From Ottelia alismoides (taxonomy: Eukaryota; Streptophyta; Magnoliopsida; Alismatales; Hydrocharitaceae): 64,000 bases of DNA. Made by a program: the position numbers and the translations under genes. Shown here piece after piece: positions 47,101 through 59,639 of the stretch; position 1 is the stretch's first letter, and the number at the start of each line of letters is the position of its first letter. The stretch is from assembly GCA_037367405.1 (NCBI GenBank), contig JAZKJV010002317.1, positions 1 through 64,000 of the forward strand. The letters run 5' to 3'. The notes under the pieces are model-generated. The model was not told where the DNA came from, did no database searches, and worked only from the letters and a program-made list of their open reading frames with translations.

Positions 47101-47480
47101 CTACTGTATTTTTCCCATCATTTAATAAGCACATGAGCTATTTAATAAAAATAAGAAGGTAAAGAAATGATATATAACTTAGTAGGGGTATGCAATAAAA
47201 ATAGACTCCATGGAGCTCTATGTAAATATACCTAATAGTTTAAACTAATTATAGAAGTTTTAGTACTAATTTAAAATATGTAAAGCCAGAAGGCTTTGTT
47301 ACAAAGTTTACCTATCACACGTTGGGGAGCACATGAGGTGAGTTAATACGGGATCATACTTCAAATAAAAATAAATATGGGGTCCACTGCAATTTTAATA
47401 GAAATATTTTGGCTAAACTCAATATTTACAAGACCTAAATATACATACAAAAGAGCGGGGGCTCGATGATATTTTCCCAA
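44162..47480 (+). repeat. Divergent Athila-like LTR, end uncertain
   Basis: The first 600 bases follow the LTR of element B and A (TGATGAATCTGTGATTCATC, then GTTGAAAATAGAGCTTTG). Beyond about 44780 the sequence is unrelated: a GC-richer stretch with CCACGTGGC and CCGTTGGATCGCGAGATCCA words to 46330, then very AT-rich DNA. A TATA box and a donor-like site lie inside. The inner end could not be fixed because no primer site is evident. Either this is the 5' LTR of another element, or element B is chimeric. Confidence 0.5.
45491..45500 (+). promoter_or_regulatory. TATA box in divergent LTR
   Basis: CTATAAATAC in a GC-rich setting, about 1.33 kb into the LTR, the kind of core promoter expected at the U3/R border. 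A GTAAGC donor candidate (CCA|GTAAGCTC, 45707) lies about 215 bases downstream, the same promoter-donor order proposed for A and B. Confidence 0.5.
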
Positions 47481-47496
47481 GAAGGAGCTTTATCGA

Positions 47497-47898
47497 GTGT
47501 CTCTCCTTGCAACATGCCAGCCCACTAACTCAGATCATGCAGTAGGGAGGCACGTTGGATCGCCTCGAAACGAGCGACCCAGATTAGATTTGGGTTGCAC
47601 CACTAATCCAACGACGTTGGAGGTAGATGCAAGAATGGGGAATGATGTGGTTTTCCCCATCCTTAAAGCTCAAATTCTTCCTTCTCTAGCATACTTTCTC
47701 CTCCCCAATGATCTTAGTAGCTTCATGGTAGTTGGTCGCACCGGCAAATGCCATCTTTGGGGTCTGGGACCCAATGTTAAGTACCTTGAATATCTTCTTG
47801 GTTCTCAGCCACCTGGAGCTTCAAGATGGGATGTGATTCATCTCCAGGTTCCTTTTCAAGACAGAATCCTTGACAAAATATTCAGGGGCTCGAGGTGA
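47497..47898 (+). other. Unrecognised 133-codon open frame
   Basis: Open frame between the divergent LTR and protease remnants. No motif is recognised, and it may simply be non-coding leader or gag debris of the retroelement. Confidence 0.2.
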
Positions 47899-48149
47899 GT
47901 CAACGCAACCAAGAAATGAAGCTATTGTGCAACTATAGATGGATGGAGGTGTAGCTTCAGACGAAGATGAATAACGAGGCTCAATTCCCCTTGATTTGAG
48001 CGGAATCAAGGTGGATTATTGGGGGTTTTGTAGATAAGGCGTTAGGTAATGAAATTGAGGTAATTGTGGGGGTGAGATACAGTCCAGATGATGATGATTT
48101 CAAGATATAGCTTAAGGCTCCACTTCTCTTCTCAAGGAATTCAAGCTGG

Positions 48150-48720
48150 CTCCCCTAAAAGCAATCAAAATGATCGATCCATTAAGCACCCCTAAGGGAT
48201 GTTGAAGGATGTTATTGTAACAATACATGATATGAAATTCCTAGTGGACTTCATTATCCCAGACATGGATTCTTCTGCATTGTTACTCAGACACCGATCA
48301 TACATGGTTTACCATTCCTTAGAACAATCAAGGGATAGTGGATCATGGGTCAGAAAAGATCAGTTTCATTCCAACACCGATATAATATTGATTGACATGA
48401 TCGCAGAGCCGAAAGTCATAGGAAGTGCATCTGAGAGAAGTGAGCCAACCCCATTGTCTAAATATGACTGTGATAACATTGATAACATCATAGAATCATG
48501 CTTAAATCTAAATAACAAGGAAACCTAGACAATCCTCTTTAAGAGGAGGACTTGGACAACATGGTCGATTATCGCTCCCTTATGTATGAGGAGTCCTTTC
48601 CTATTGTGAAGATAGAACTATTTGGAGATGTATTATCCCTAATCGAATAAGAGGAACTCATTGTAGATATGTCATGGATAAATCTATCCAAGGCCTTACC
48701 GGAGAGTCTCTGATGACTCT
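48150..48720 (+). pseudogene. Athila-like protease C-terminal remnant
   Basis: A 109-codon open piece (48199-48528) with VIVTIHDMKFLVDFIIPDMD, matching IIVTMLGLQFAVDFTVLDMD of element D and the LADRS...VDFTIID part of the element A frame. The active-site half is not recognisable. It is preceded by words like DPLSTPKG, where LADRSIKRPRG is expected, and is followed by an acidic tail as in D. It lies on the same strand as the divergent LTR at 44162 and may belong with it. Confidence 0.6.
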
Positions 48721-49098
48721 TCCTTTGCTCCCTGATCCAAGTTAGGTTGCGATGTTTCTTTCCGTGTTTATCTCACATTTCTATATCTTATCATAGATTA
48801 GATGTAAGTTCAATTAGTTATCCCGTAGATTAAATGTTAGTTCAATCTATCAATAATCATAGTACAATTATTTTCCATAGTGGAAAAGCTAAAAATGAAA
48901 ACGTAAGCTACATCAATCGACAAAAAGTCGGATGTAGATGTTGACTTCTCCTTGGTTGTCTCGACGAGTCCTTGTTTGTTATTATATTTTTGGGTATTTC
49001 TATTTTCTGCATTTTTTTATTTTCTCATCATTTTGTGTTGTTCTTCCTTCTTCTCCTCCTCTAGAGTTGGATGTCGTCATGGCTGACGAAGATTTGAC

Positions 49099-50040
49099 CT
49101 ACGAAGCTTTATTCTTCCCTTTTGCATTTCCAGGTGGTTGTTGAGTCCTACCACTCTTGAGAGTAATAGTGGAAGATAACATAACAGATTTATTCATACC
49201 TAAATAAATCTCAGATTGGATACTACTTGCTACATGATCCTTACATCGTGAGCTATTTGGGTTGGCTTTGACCTGTGCTGGAGTGATGGGTTTCACAACA
49301 GTCAGATCATCTAGCTTCTGGCTCATCTCACTTAAAGTCTTCATTAGATATGCCAGGCAATCAAGATCTAGATTCACTGATGCTTCCTCAATCTGCTCAA
49401 CAGGCTATGGTCGCTAACTCTGATACTGGTGCAAATTTTAATGGTGATGATGAGGGTATTGCTGATAATTTTGTTGAGGAGGGTACCATTGCTGACACTA
49501 AGCACTCGACTGTTGTTGATGGTGTAACGATTGGCGATAAACCATCTACTAGAAATTAAGTCTCCAATGGTTAGCATTTTATAGAGACTAGTAATGCAAA
49601 GGCCGATGCAGGTATGGTCTTTTACATTGTTGTTGGTGGAAAGGGCGTAAAACCGATGATTGACCCTACGGTTGTTCGCCGGGACATGTTAATTGCTAAT
49701 CATTGCTCTAGATGACGTTAACTTCTTGTATTTGTGGAGGTGGTGGAAAGAATGGCTCTACGAATGTTTGGGGCTTGGGACGGTACACCATTATCTGTGT
49801 TTGTTGCTGATTAAATCAAAATAATGCTTGGCTACACTATTGGCTTGACTATGAAGCCAAAAATGACAAGAATAGAAACTCACCAAGTTGGGTGACCTGG
49901 GAGCATAGGATGATTGCATAAAGTACAAAAATGGCGGAAATCGAGGCTCTAACATGCTCCTAGGGGTTGGGACATGTGAGAGGGGGTGTTGACTGGGCGT
50001 CAACACTACCTGGATCCTTATTAGTCCACATATGCACAAA
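49099..50040 (-). pseudogene. Gag-protease linker remnant, probably element C
   Basis: On the minus strand there is a broken Gln/Pro/Tyr/His-rich stretch (PQQNYQQYPHHHH) followed by an open 92-codon piece (LDLDCLAYLMKTLSEMSQKL, then ITLKSGRTQQPPG), the arrangement of the Athila linker between gag and protease. The strand matches element C, of which this could be the separated upstream half. The plus-strand frame at 49350-49559 overlapping it is taken as a shadow. Confidence 0.45.
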
Positions 50041-50049
50041 ATGACAACG

Positions 50050-51153
50050 TAAAAATAAAATTAAAAGAAGATCAAAAATAAATTAGTAATTGATTTAACT
50101 AAATAAAACTAAAGCATGAAAAATATTTATAATTTAATAAAATGTTTTTTGTGATTTTTATTTATTTTTACAACCTCATTTGTTATGTGTCAATTTTTGC
50201 ATGTTTATTTATTGGTATATTTACCTTTGTTTTACAAGTTTTGTTTTTATTTTGTATTTTTAGTACTTATTATCATATTTAAATATTTTATATATTTATA
50301 ATATAATTAAATAAATGTCTACATATTTTTACTCTATTTTATGAATTTATGGATATATAAAAATAAATATATGTATATATTTTATAGGTATAGTATACAC
50401 ACATATATATAACAAAATGTGTTGTCTATTTTAAGCATATTTCATTTTTTTCTTTTATGTTTATATTTTTAATATCTTTTAAATAATAGCTACATATATT
50501 CAAAATTATAAGAAGAATAAAAATATAAAGAATAAAATATATGAATATTATGTGCAGTACAATGGTACCCCAAAAAGTTAGCTTTTATATCTTAACCCCA
50601 TTTCAATGAAACTACCTTCATTAGACATGCAATTTAATTTGAAATATAATGGAGGTGAGTTGGATGAGTTTTTATTTTATGGAAGAGATATTGGTCTGTG
50701 AAGTATGGTTTGTGATTTTTTCATCTGTGTGTACAAGTTGCATTGTGTTTTATTTTTATTAGCAAATAATTTTATAGTTTCTATATGATACTACGAACAT
50801 GTCTCATGTTGAAAACATTCTTCTTTGAGGTCTATAAAATGATGAATAAAATAGAATAAAAATGGTTATTTACAGTCTGAATAACTAGGATTTTATATAC
50901 ATTATTTGGGCCTGATCTCTTGCTACTTTATTCCTTGTCGATGAAGTCAATATTGACATGGTCTTGGGGTTTATGGCCATTCAGTATCTTTGATACTTCA
51001 TTTACTTTCCTTTTATTCTTTATTCTTTTATTTTAGATTTAAATAAAGATAATTATGAATGCTAATTTGTACAGGTTAGCATTATTTACAAGCACTCTGA
51101 TAGGGATTTAAAGACAAAATTAAGAATAAAGGTAGAAGAATGGATATTAATCA
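50050..51153 (-). repeat. 5' LTR fragment of the element C type
   Basis: Begins on the minus strand at 51153 with TGATTAATATCC and follows the element C and D LTRs: the stretch at 50930-50990 (CTTGTCGATGAAGTCAATATTGACATG-like) matches 31150-31190, and 50580-50650 matches 30770-30830. Only about the first 1.1 kb of the LTR is present, and the lower boundary is fuzzy in AT-rich DNA. It abuts CACTA transposase sequence. Confidence 0.6.
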
Positions 51154-52400
51154 ATGCATTAATGAAGCAGAGCAAAAGATTGGTGCCTTGAAAAGTCATT
51201 CTTGTCAAGTATACATTCAATTTTTCCCTTTAGCTATTCAGGGTGTTCATGGAAATGATGTTGCTCAACCTTTTACTAAATTAAGTTATTTTTTCAAGAT
51301 AATATGTTCGAAGATAATGGATCCCTCTGTGTTATCTAGACTATAAAATGGTATTGTTGCTACATTGTACAAGATCGAATAAATAATTCCTCCTTTTATA
51401 TTACGATGCATTTGGTTGTTCATTTGGTTACTGAAGCTAATTTTTTGGATCTATTCAATATAGATGGATATTTCCTATTGAATGATATTTGAGAAAGTTA
51501 AAGAATATGATTTTTAATAAGGCATAACTAGAAGGGTGTATTGGAGAGGGATGTCTCTAGGAAGAGTGCATAATATTTGTGACATGTATATGGAAGGAAG
51601 AAGTACATATTTTGATAGATTTGAAATAAATGATGATGGTGACTAAGTAGAAGACCAAAATAAATATTGATATATCGAAAATGTGATACACCAATATTAA
51701 AAGGGATCATAAGAACCATATTGGACTCGATAAGGGATCTTATTTGTTATTACATACTCATGCAGATTAATGAAGTTGATTGGTTATTTGATGAACACAA
51801 TATTTTAGTGGGTCCTAATATCTGAAAATCTAAATTTATTGAATTGTTTAAATCTTATGTTCAGACACTAAAGGATAGTAGTGAAGGTCATTTCACGAAA
51901 GAATTTGAGATTCTTGCATGAAATCCATAGTCACGGGTTGTTTCCATTCGGGGTACATTGTTAATGGTTTTCACTTTAAGAGGAAATCGATCAATGACAT
52001 TAAAGCAACATAAATGTCAGGTGTTATTGTAAAGGCAAAATTTCAATGAAGAGTGGATGCTACTATGATCATATCATTGATATAATAGAAATTAGTTTCT
52101 TACATGAGATGCGATGTGTTGTGTTCAAGTCCCTTTAGTTATATATTGGTCGTGAAGGAATTGGTTATCAAAGAGATAAGAATGATTGTATTAGTTTGAC
52201 AGAGAGTGGTTGTTTACAAACAAATGAACCATTTACAATAGCAAGCCAAGTTGAGAAAGTCTTTTATATTCTTGATAACTCTCATAATGGATGGATTATT
52301 CCCATACATACAATTCCTATAGATGTTTTTATGTTTTCAGAGACTAATATCTGCATTATATCGATACAATATATAAGAACGCATTTATGGGAGTTTTAAT
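51154..52400 (+). pseudogene. CACTA TNP2-type transposase, C-terminal part
   Basis: Starts abruptly at the LTR edge with GALKSHSCQVYIQ, the plant TNP2 'LKSHDCH' region, then FPLAIQG, LSRL, an IQYRWIFPIE piece in another frame, EGCIGEG (RPEGSIAE region), a CDMYMEG and FDRFEINDDGD stretch, and LLHTHA with EVDWLFDEHN. DUF4216 lies at 52196-52399 (TNEPFTIASQVEKVFYILDN, then HNGWIIP). Stops and frameshifts occur throughout. The order DUF4218 then DUF4216 is that of plant En/Spm (CACTA) transposases. The N-terminal catalytic part is missing. Confidence 0.82.
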
Positions 52401-52719
52401 GCCTTCATGTATAACGATGTAACATAATTACCCGTAGAGTTTGTGATAGAATAAAAGGTATAACAACTTAACTTTTTTATGTTTGGTTTACATAAATTTA
52501 AATTATACTTTATATGTAAGAATGATGCTTACGCGTGAGCAACGTGTTAGAGACACATGTTTCGGCCATCCACCCTTAGACCCTCTACATGCTACTACTT
52601 CTGATAGGCGGGGAGGACCCTCACAATGTAGAGTATTAGACCACGATGCTATGGGTTCAAATTGTTGGTGGTGATGCAATGGAGGAGAACTCCACATTGT
52701 TTCATAGTTATAGGGATAT

Positions 52720-53460
52720 GAGGCACGTTCTCCTGTTCCTATTAGCTCTGTTGATTTCAGACTAGTTCCTCAAGCTATTGAGGGTGTCATTCTACATGAC
52801 ATGGAGGTAAATAATTAACAATTTTATTTTTTCCTTAAATGGAAATACTTGACCATTTTAAATCTTGATAGGCTAGTTTCACTTGGGATCGTACTCTTGA
52901 TAAATGTTTCATTGCTATCAAGGCAGCTTGAAGAGTTTTGTGAGTGTACATTTTTTGTAAAAAATATGCATGTGATATAACACATTGTTTTTCAATATAT
53001 TTGATCCACATCTTCTACTATAACAGTTGTTTTAGAGGGTACCACCAGGCGTTGATCCTACCCAGTGGAGGGATCTTGTTGTATATTGAACGGGAGTGTA
53101 ACATTGGGTACTGCACATATTTTTCACTTTCTTATTCACTTTACCTTATTAACATTTGTGTATTATAGGATATTTATAAATTGAATACCTGAAACATTAG
53201 TATGGTATACACGGCTATCCATAGGATGGGTAGCAAAAACACAAATCAATTGAAGCAAAAATTTGTAAGTACTTCATTATTTTAGTGATTTATAAGTATT
53301 TTTCTTATATAGTCATATTCTTATTCTTCCAATTCTATTTAATTCGATAAAATGAGTGTGTTCCAAATAGGATGGAAGTTTTTGAGAAATCCAAGAATCG
53401 TGACATCGATGGGGTCATTGAATAGATAGACCCATCATATAGGCCCCTGCAATTAAGAAA
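52720..53460 (+). pseudogene. CACTA Ptta/En/Spm second-ORF remnant
   Basis: Exon-like pieces downstream of TNP2 on the same strand: FRLVPQAIEGVILHDME, then FTWDRTLDKCFIAIKAA, VPPGVDPTQWRDLVVY (typically P-G-V-D-x-x-Q-W in this family), HRMGSKNTNQLKQ and MEVFEKSKNRDIDGVIE. Introns with GT/AG-like borders appear to separate them. This fits the plant Ptta/En/Spm transposase family (Transposase_24), the usual partner of TNP2. Confidence 0.65.
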
Positions 53461-54386
53461 AAACTATATCTTATAGTTTGACTTTCTAGAATATTTATGA
53501 TGTAAGTTAAATGATTTATAATGCATGCCTTTTAGGATGAGGCGGTGAGCCTCACCACCACCCCCTTATTGTACAGCACCAGCGTCAGTCAGGCGCCTAT
53601 CACTCTGGATGAAGCATTTATTCAAATGATAAGTCCGGAGCATTCAGGATATGTCCAATGAGGTGCTCATGGAGCAACCATTTGATCATGGTATCATGGT
53701 GGTAGCATATCATCCCCTCATAAGTCAGTGAGGGAGAAGGAATTAGGGAATAACTTGATGCGTTTAAATGAGAAGGTTTCTATTTAGGATGACATGACGC
53801 ATCAATATCAAGATAATATTGCAAGACTATGGAGCAAAATGTCGTAATTCATACAAGACCCAACATATCAAATCAATGAGGAGGACAAGATGAGAGAGAG
53901 GATGACGATGTCGAAGATGAGGACGCGGAGTAAATGAAGTTGGACTGAAATAGTTTTATCTTAGATAAAAGCACTAATAGTTTAATGTTAGATAATGAGT
54001 ATTTAGTGAACATCTCGTAAGAACATTTCATATTAGATGTAAAATATAGTGATTGTTAATATTTACTATGGCTTGTTTGATTTTTATTGTTGACAGTGGT
54101 GTACTAATATATATCGATTTTGTGATTTCATACATGATACGATGAAGATGGAGAATAGGTTTGATGCACAACATGTATTATTTTATTCCCTTGTTGTATA
54201 TCAGAAGGGACAGTTGCAACCATCCCTTAAAGTCTTATGTACATGTCCCGTAAATGCAAGATGTATTAAAGGGACAGATTCAGAAAAATATAGGGGGTGG
54301 TCTTGACCAACTCCTATATTCTATACTATGCTCACTAGTACTCTTGAGATGGACACAGAAAACATTACGTGACAAGGTGTCACCGT
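53461..54386. other. Probable CACTA 3' flank, no gene seen
   Basis: Contains further decayed coding-like text to about 53930 (acidic EEDKMRER-type end), then unassigned DNA. No right-hand CACTA terminal repeat could be identified before the LTR of element D. Confidence 0.35.
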
Positions 54387-57300
54387 TGGTAAATCTGTTA
54401 TTCATTAATGTTTTTGTCATATTTTGTCTTAAAACCCTTAAAAAATATATGTAAATATGCACTAATATTCACTTCTTATCAAAATAACATTTATGAACAA
54501 CTTTTTTATGCATAAAAACATAAAATGAAATAAATAATATTAATAATAAAGAAAACAAGGCATACTGCAAATATATTTATATTGTAAAGTATGACTCATA
54601 TAAAAATAAATAGTTGTAAGATATATTTATGTAACCTAACTCTCAAGATCATGTCAGCCTCGAAGTGTCGATAAACAATAAAGTAGGTGGACATAAGGAA
54701 GAAATCCCATAAATTATGAACCATACACATAATACATTAAATATGTATTATAATTAAATGTGATACTTATATACATTTCTTACCAAACCCTTTTCCTATG
54801 TGTAGATAAAAATATGTATAAAAATACAAAAATAAATAAAAATTTCAAAAAGTATATATGCCAAGTAATTAGAACTCTAAATTGCTTATTTCCAAACTTA
54901 CAAACCTCGTAACTTCGTCGTACGAACTCCAAATTCACTCTACTCACATTTAAAGTTCAAGATATAAAATTCTCTAAATGATGAACGCGGTTTCATCTAA
55001 ATGGACCTTATTTGCAAAAAGTTGGTTTTTGAACCTAATAGCAATGGGATTTCTGGTTATTTAATTTATTATATACATATTATTGAAAGTACGGTCATTT
55101 ATCAGTTTTCAATTATCTTAAAATTTTAGTACATGGTTTTTATCAGTTGTGCCCCTCTAAGATATTGCAATTTCAGTTATATCCCTCCCTTTTTTGAAAT
55201 ATCAGTTGCGCCCCTACCTTCTTGCAAAATTCGCAGTTATGTCCTTTTATAATATCAGTTATGCCCCTACTTCACCTTAACAAAAGGGCAGAACTGTGAA
55301 TTTTGAAAAAAGATAGGGGCATAACTGATATTCCAAAAAAGGAATAGACATAATAGAAATTGTCATATCTCTGAAGGCCACAACTGATAAAAATTCTTTA
55401 GTTTATTTATAAAATAAAATTCAAAATTAAAATTCTTATTTAATATTTTAAATAAATCAAAAACCTATAAAAATTATTAAAAATCATCTATATTGAAAAT
55501 ACATATAATTAGTAACTATGTAAATTAAAATTGGTAATATCCATAAAAATCAATACAAGTCTTAGTTATTTGTATATAAATTTTTAAAATATAAAATTGG
55601 TACTATATTTATAAAAATGTTCAAATAAAATTAGAAGTTCTATTTATAAAGTATAGTATATGTGTATCTGTTCGTATTTTATTAGTATATCATAATATAT
55701 ATTATTTATATATGTATAATTTATCATAATTTAGATAATTTAATTATTAATATTTTCATTCTTACACTTTTTCAAAATAACCTTATTTATTATTTATTAT
55801 ATAATTTATAAACAATTTTTCTCATGGAATTTTGTGATGCTAACACATGTCAACACCATAGCCTTCTTCTGCTAGAAGCCTTCAGCCTTTCTGTTTCCAG
55901 CTCTATAAATGTCTCACCTTTGCCAAATTTTCTAGCCTTCTATTTTAATATCAATAAACCAAAAATGTAATGCATCCATTTTCAAAACTAAGCTACCCTA
56001 ATACACGTACAATCTTGAAACCTCCATAATGGCATTCCCTTCTTCTTATATATATATATATCACCCAAGTCGGAGTTAAACAACAACTTTCCATCTCCAA
56101 TTCTAGCATACTTGAACCCCCAACTTCCAAAACCTTGTTCTCTAGCTTTGGGTGACATCCGATGAAGATTGGCATCCAGTGAGGAAGAGGATGATTGGAG
56201 AAGAGTTCCATGGCATTTTTGTACCTTGAATCGCAATCGTCAAGGTGTCATAAAGCTCCGAACATCATTGATTTATTTGAGTGAAAATATAAAAGTAATA
56301 CACCTTCTTTTCCATGATGAGTTCATCAAATTTCATTATTTAGTTCGTTTTGACTCGATTCAGTAGTATTAGCTAGACCAAATTTTTCATGTATCGTTTG
56401 AACATAGAAACTCTTTCTATTTTTCTCTAGATCGTTGGGATTTTAGATTCAATGTATGTACTCTATAGAATAACCATTTTGAATAGTATAACTTGACCAT
56501 TTCTCAGGTCCATTCCTTCAGAATCGAGACTCGACCTTCCTTGCATGTACTCGTTTCAGATCTACAACATCTGATTATGCAAAACCTTTAATATAAATCA
56601 TTAGTGGAGCATCTTGGAGGAATTCCAATCGAAACCCCATTCTTCACCATTAGACACAACAATACTATGCACCTCAAGAGCCGTTTGGAGTACTTTCTCT
56701 GCCTCGATTTCCTCCATCGTCGATCGCCAAGAGTCCTTCTCTATCCTAAGAAATCATCGGAGATCCAATCCACCATCGTCGCTCTTAAAATTTGGGGGAG
56801 AACACCTAGAACAGTTCGGTGACATGTGTCCTAAATGAAGGGTCCATATCTCATCATGCGTTCTAATCTCAACCATCAAGAATTGAAGCGGTAGAAAGTT
56901 TTTATACTAAACCCAACCAAGTTTTTGTGCCATACTTTACAAAGTTTTCATTTAGTTCCCAATGTAGGTACCTAACTTCAAGAAAGCATATTATGTTTAC
57001 AGGTCAATCCCCGCAGAGGGACTAAACTGTGGACACTTTATATCTTTATTTTTGTGCATACCCATGTATTGTTTGAGACGATTGGACACTCCAGAGACAT
57101 TGTTTTTCTTTGATTTTTTGGGTAGTTACAAAACTACCCTAGCGAGTGCTTATCAAGTTTTAAGAGTTTTTCACTGTTGGATGATTTGTTTTAATTTTCT
57201 GAATATTATATTCATTTTGGAATTTTCCTTGTGTATTTCACACAAAACGTTGCTCGGTTTCCGCTCTCGTCTCACTTATATTATATTATATACCTATATA

Positions 57301-57804
57301 GTATCACATATACATATTATCATATATATATACAATATAGTAAATTATTTTACAAAATATATTCTTTAATTTGAAAATTAAAGAAAATCACATTTCTTTT
57401 CTCCCAACTTTAATCACTACTTAGAATAGTATATTACATTATACTTTGCCTAGTATATAGTATCATTGTTTTCCAAATTAAACCTTTTTGTAAAATCCAA
57501 TGATAATTTAAAATAAAAATATAAAAATTTGTAAATTTGAAAACCAAATGAAAAATAAAAAAACCATAAAAACAATTCACAAAGAAGAAATTAATCACAA
57601 AACTAATCTTAAATTCTAAATATACTTTTGCCTCCTTGCGTTCGACCAAGTGACACTTACCTAGATAATATCAAGTGAAAAGAGAGAGATATAATTTATT
57701 TTCATCACCCATCCCTATCTCTCTCTAATTTCTTTTGATCATGCTTCTCTTCTCAGGTGCTACATTCGACAACATTCTGAAAACTGTGAAAGGGAGAGTT
57801 ATCA
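54387..57804 (+). repeat. 5' LTR of element D (about 3.4 kb)
   Basis: Starts TGGTAAATCTGTTATTC, aligned with TGATGAATCCATTATTC of element C, and ends GTTATCA three bases before the primer site. A foldback element is inserted at 55136-55398. A donor-like AAAA|GTAATACACC (56294) is conserved in the C LTR as AAAG|GTAATACACC. Confidence 0.8.
55136..55398. mobile_element. Foldback MITE inserted in LTR of D
   Basis: About 263 bases with complementary ends TTTTTATCAGTTGTG and CAACTGATAAAAA. The arms continue through CAGTTGCGCCCCTACC and its counterpart to the middle. The element C LTR has no such sequence at the matching place, so it inserted after the two LTRs diverged. TTTAG occurs at both flanks, a possible target duplication remnant. 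Confidence 0.72.
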
Positions 57805-57807
57805 AAA

Positions 57808-57825
57808 TAGCGTCATTGCCATGGA
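57808..57825 (+). other. Mutated primer binding site of element D
   Basis: TAGCGTCATTGCCATGGA resembles the tRNA-Asp-type site TGGCGCCGTTGCCGGGGA with five changes and sits three bases after the LTR end. Confidence 0.6.
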
Positions 57826-59600
57826 GGCTCTATCTATAATTAGGATTCGAGATTATTGTGATATTGTCTTCTTCTAGTTGTCTTGAGTTTTTCTTTTTTA
57901 ATTCATTTTTTTTAATTTGGCTTTGATATTTTTGAGTTCTCTCTCGATTTTCTTTATGGTTTTTTTTGATAAGTGATGCAGGGCATGCAAGATCAGTAGA
58001 CTTCCTAAGAAGTCAAATCACTTAAGAGTGTAGAGATCACTTCTTCCTTTATGAGTCGATTGTAGAGAAGCAGTGTGAGTCAGCCAGTTTTTCTTTAATT
58101 ATATTTTCTGTTTTCTTTGTGAGAGAGAGTTTAGGTAACTTGTCTATTTTTCTCTTTTTAAGTAGAAGGGGTCCCTCAAGGACATACCGACTTGTATCCG
58201 GACATTAGACACTTTTTTGGGGTTTGTTTTTTAACACAGGTGCAAGGGGACCTCACCACAGTTTTTGGTTTTCTCGGTCCCTTTTTCTTTGTTTCTCATG
58301 ATTTCATGGAGGCTAGGTCTACATGCTTGTTTGATTAGATGATTGATATAGGACCTGTTACCCTAATCCACACCTAAGAATAAAGTCTTACTATTTGAAA
58401 AATTAATCAGTTGTTAGATTGAAACCATCTGTTTAAGATCATGATTTTCATAACTTTTTGTGTTCATTAGAATTAGGTTTAAAATTTTGCGTGGATCACT
58501 TTCATGTAGAGTATTGGAGCTAGGTAATGATATTTATCTTTGCATGCATTATGCTTTCGCATTTCATTTTGTGATTCTCCCCATGTATGACATATTTTTC
58601 ACTAAAGAGGAAAATCAATATCATTTTAGTTTTGTTGTAAATACCAAAAAAAGTGAAAATTATAAAATAAAAAAATATTATTTTCCTTTTGAAACTTTAA
58701 CTAAAAATAAAAAAATATAATTGGACTTAATTACTTTGGAAGAGCAATCCCCTCGTTATCGCGGGTACATTCCAGACCAGAGAGGGTGAGGACATGCATG
58801 CTAAGGATTAGAGTCCAAAATCTTCGATTTAAGCCCTAAATCTCCATGTTCAGACCCTCGGTGGTTGGGAGTTGCAAGCACCTGCCTTCGACCATAGCAG
58901 TCATTTTTGTGTGCTCTACTTTACATTCCTCATTGGGTATGATATAACCCGGCAGATCAGGCAAATGGTCTATTGATTAGGGAGGTGTAAAGATGCACAA
59001 TGGGAGAAAGGGAGACTCACTTTGTGTGCTTGTGTAACATAATTGTTTGATCGCCTAACATTAAAACTGAAAAGATTAATGTCCAAACTCTTATGGTCAT
59101 CATTGTATGAAGTAGTTGAATTAGAGGTTTCTATTGTGTTTTTTTGTAGTGTATGTGTGACTCTATGTTTGACATGACTTCTTTCTATCTTTTGGATTAA
59201 TATTATGCTCATATCTCATATCTTTTGGTATCGAAGATGATGTATCGATGGTCTTTATGCTTGAACTTTACGAGTCATCGTTCCTCTGCCATGGTACGTA
59301 TGTCTTCATGGACTCAGGGTGACCCTCTTCCCAAGTTAGTTTCACCTAGTCACGAGGAGGGTTAGACTCAAACTCCCTCACCTCTCAACCCTTTAGTCGA
59401 GGAAGACCCTTAGCATGACATTTCTCATTCTTCTATGTATTTTTCACTCAGTGGTTACATGGCTTTTTCCTTTCTAAAGCAGTTGAGATACACCATGGTA
59501 GAAAGAGGGAAAGGACCAGTCGAGGATAGAGTGGCTGATGAGAGGCTAGATGCAGGATCGGATGTGGCAGTAGAGATTCTAGATACACCTTAGTGGATGA
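57826..59600 (+). other. Leader region of element D
   Basis: About 1.8 kb between primer site and gag. Only short frames are visible. A Ser/Gly/acidic-rich translation begins near 59440. No other feature is recognised. Confidence 0.4.
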
Positions 59601-59639
59601 GTACACAGCTTCATGATAAGTTTAGAGTACAGGTAGAAC

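Noticed and set aside
49350..49559. 69-codon plus-strand acidic frame
   Set aside because: Overlaps the minus-strand gag-linker text, which has better family support.
54461..54472. CACTAATATTC as a CACTA terminus
   Set aside because: It aligns with ATTCACTAAAATTC inside the element C LTR and lies within an LTR.
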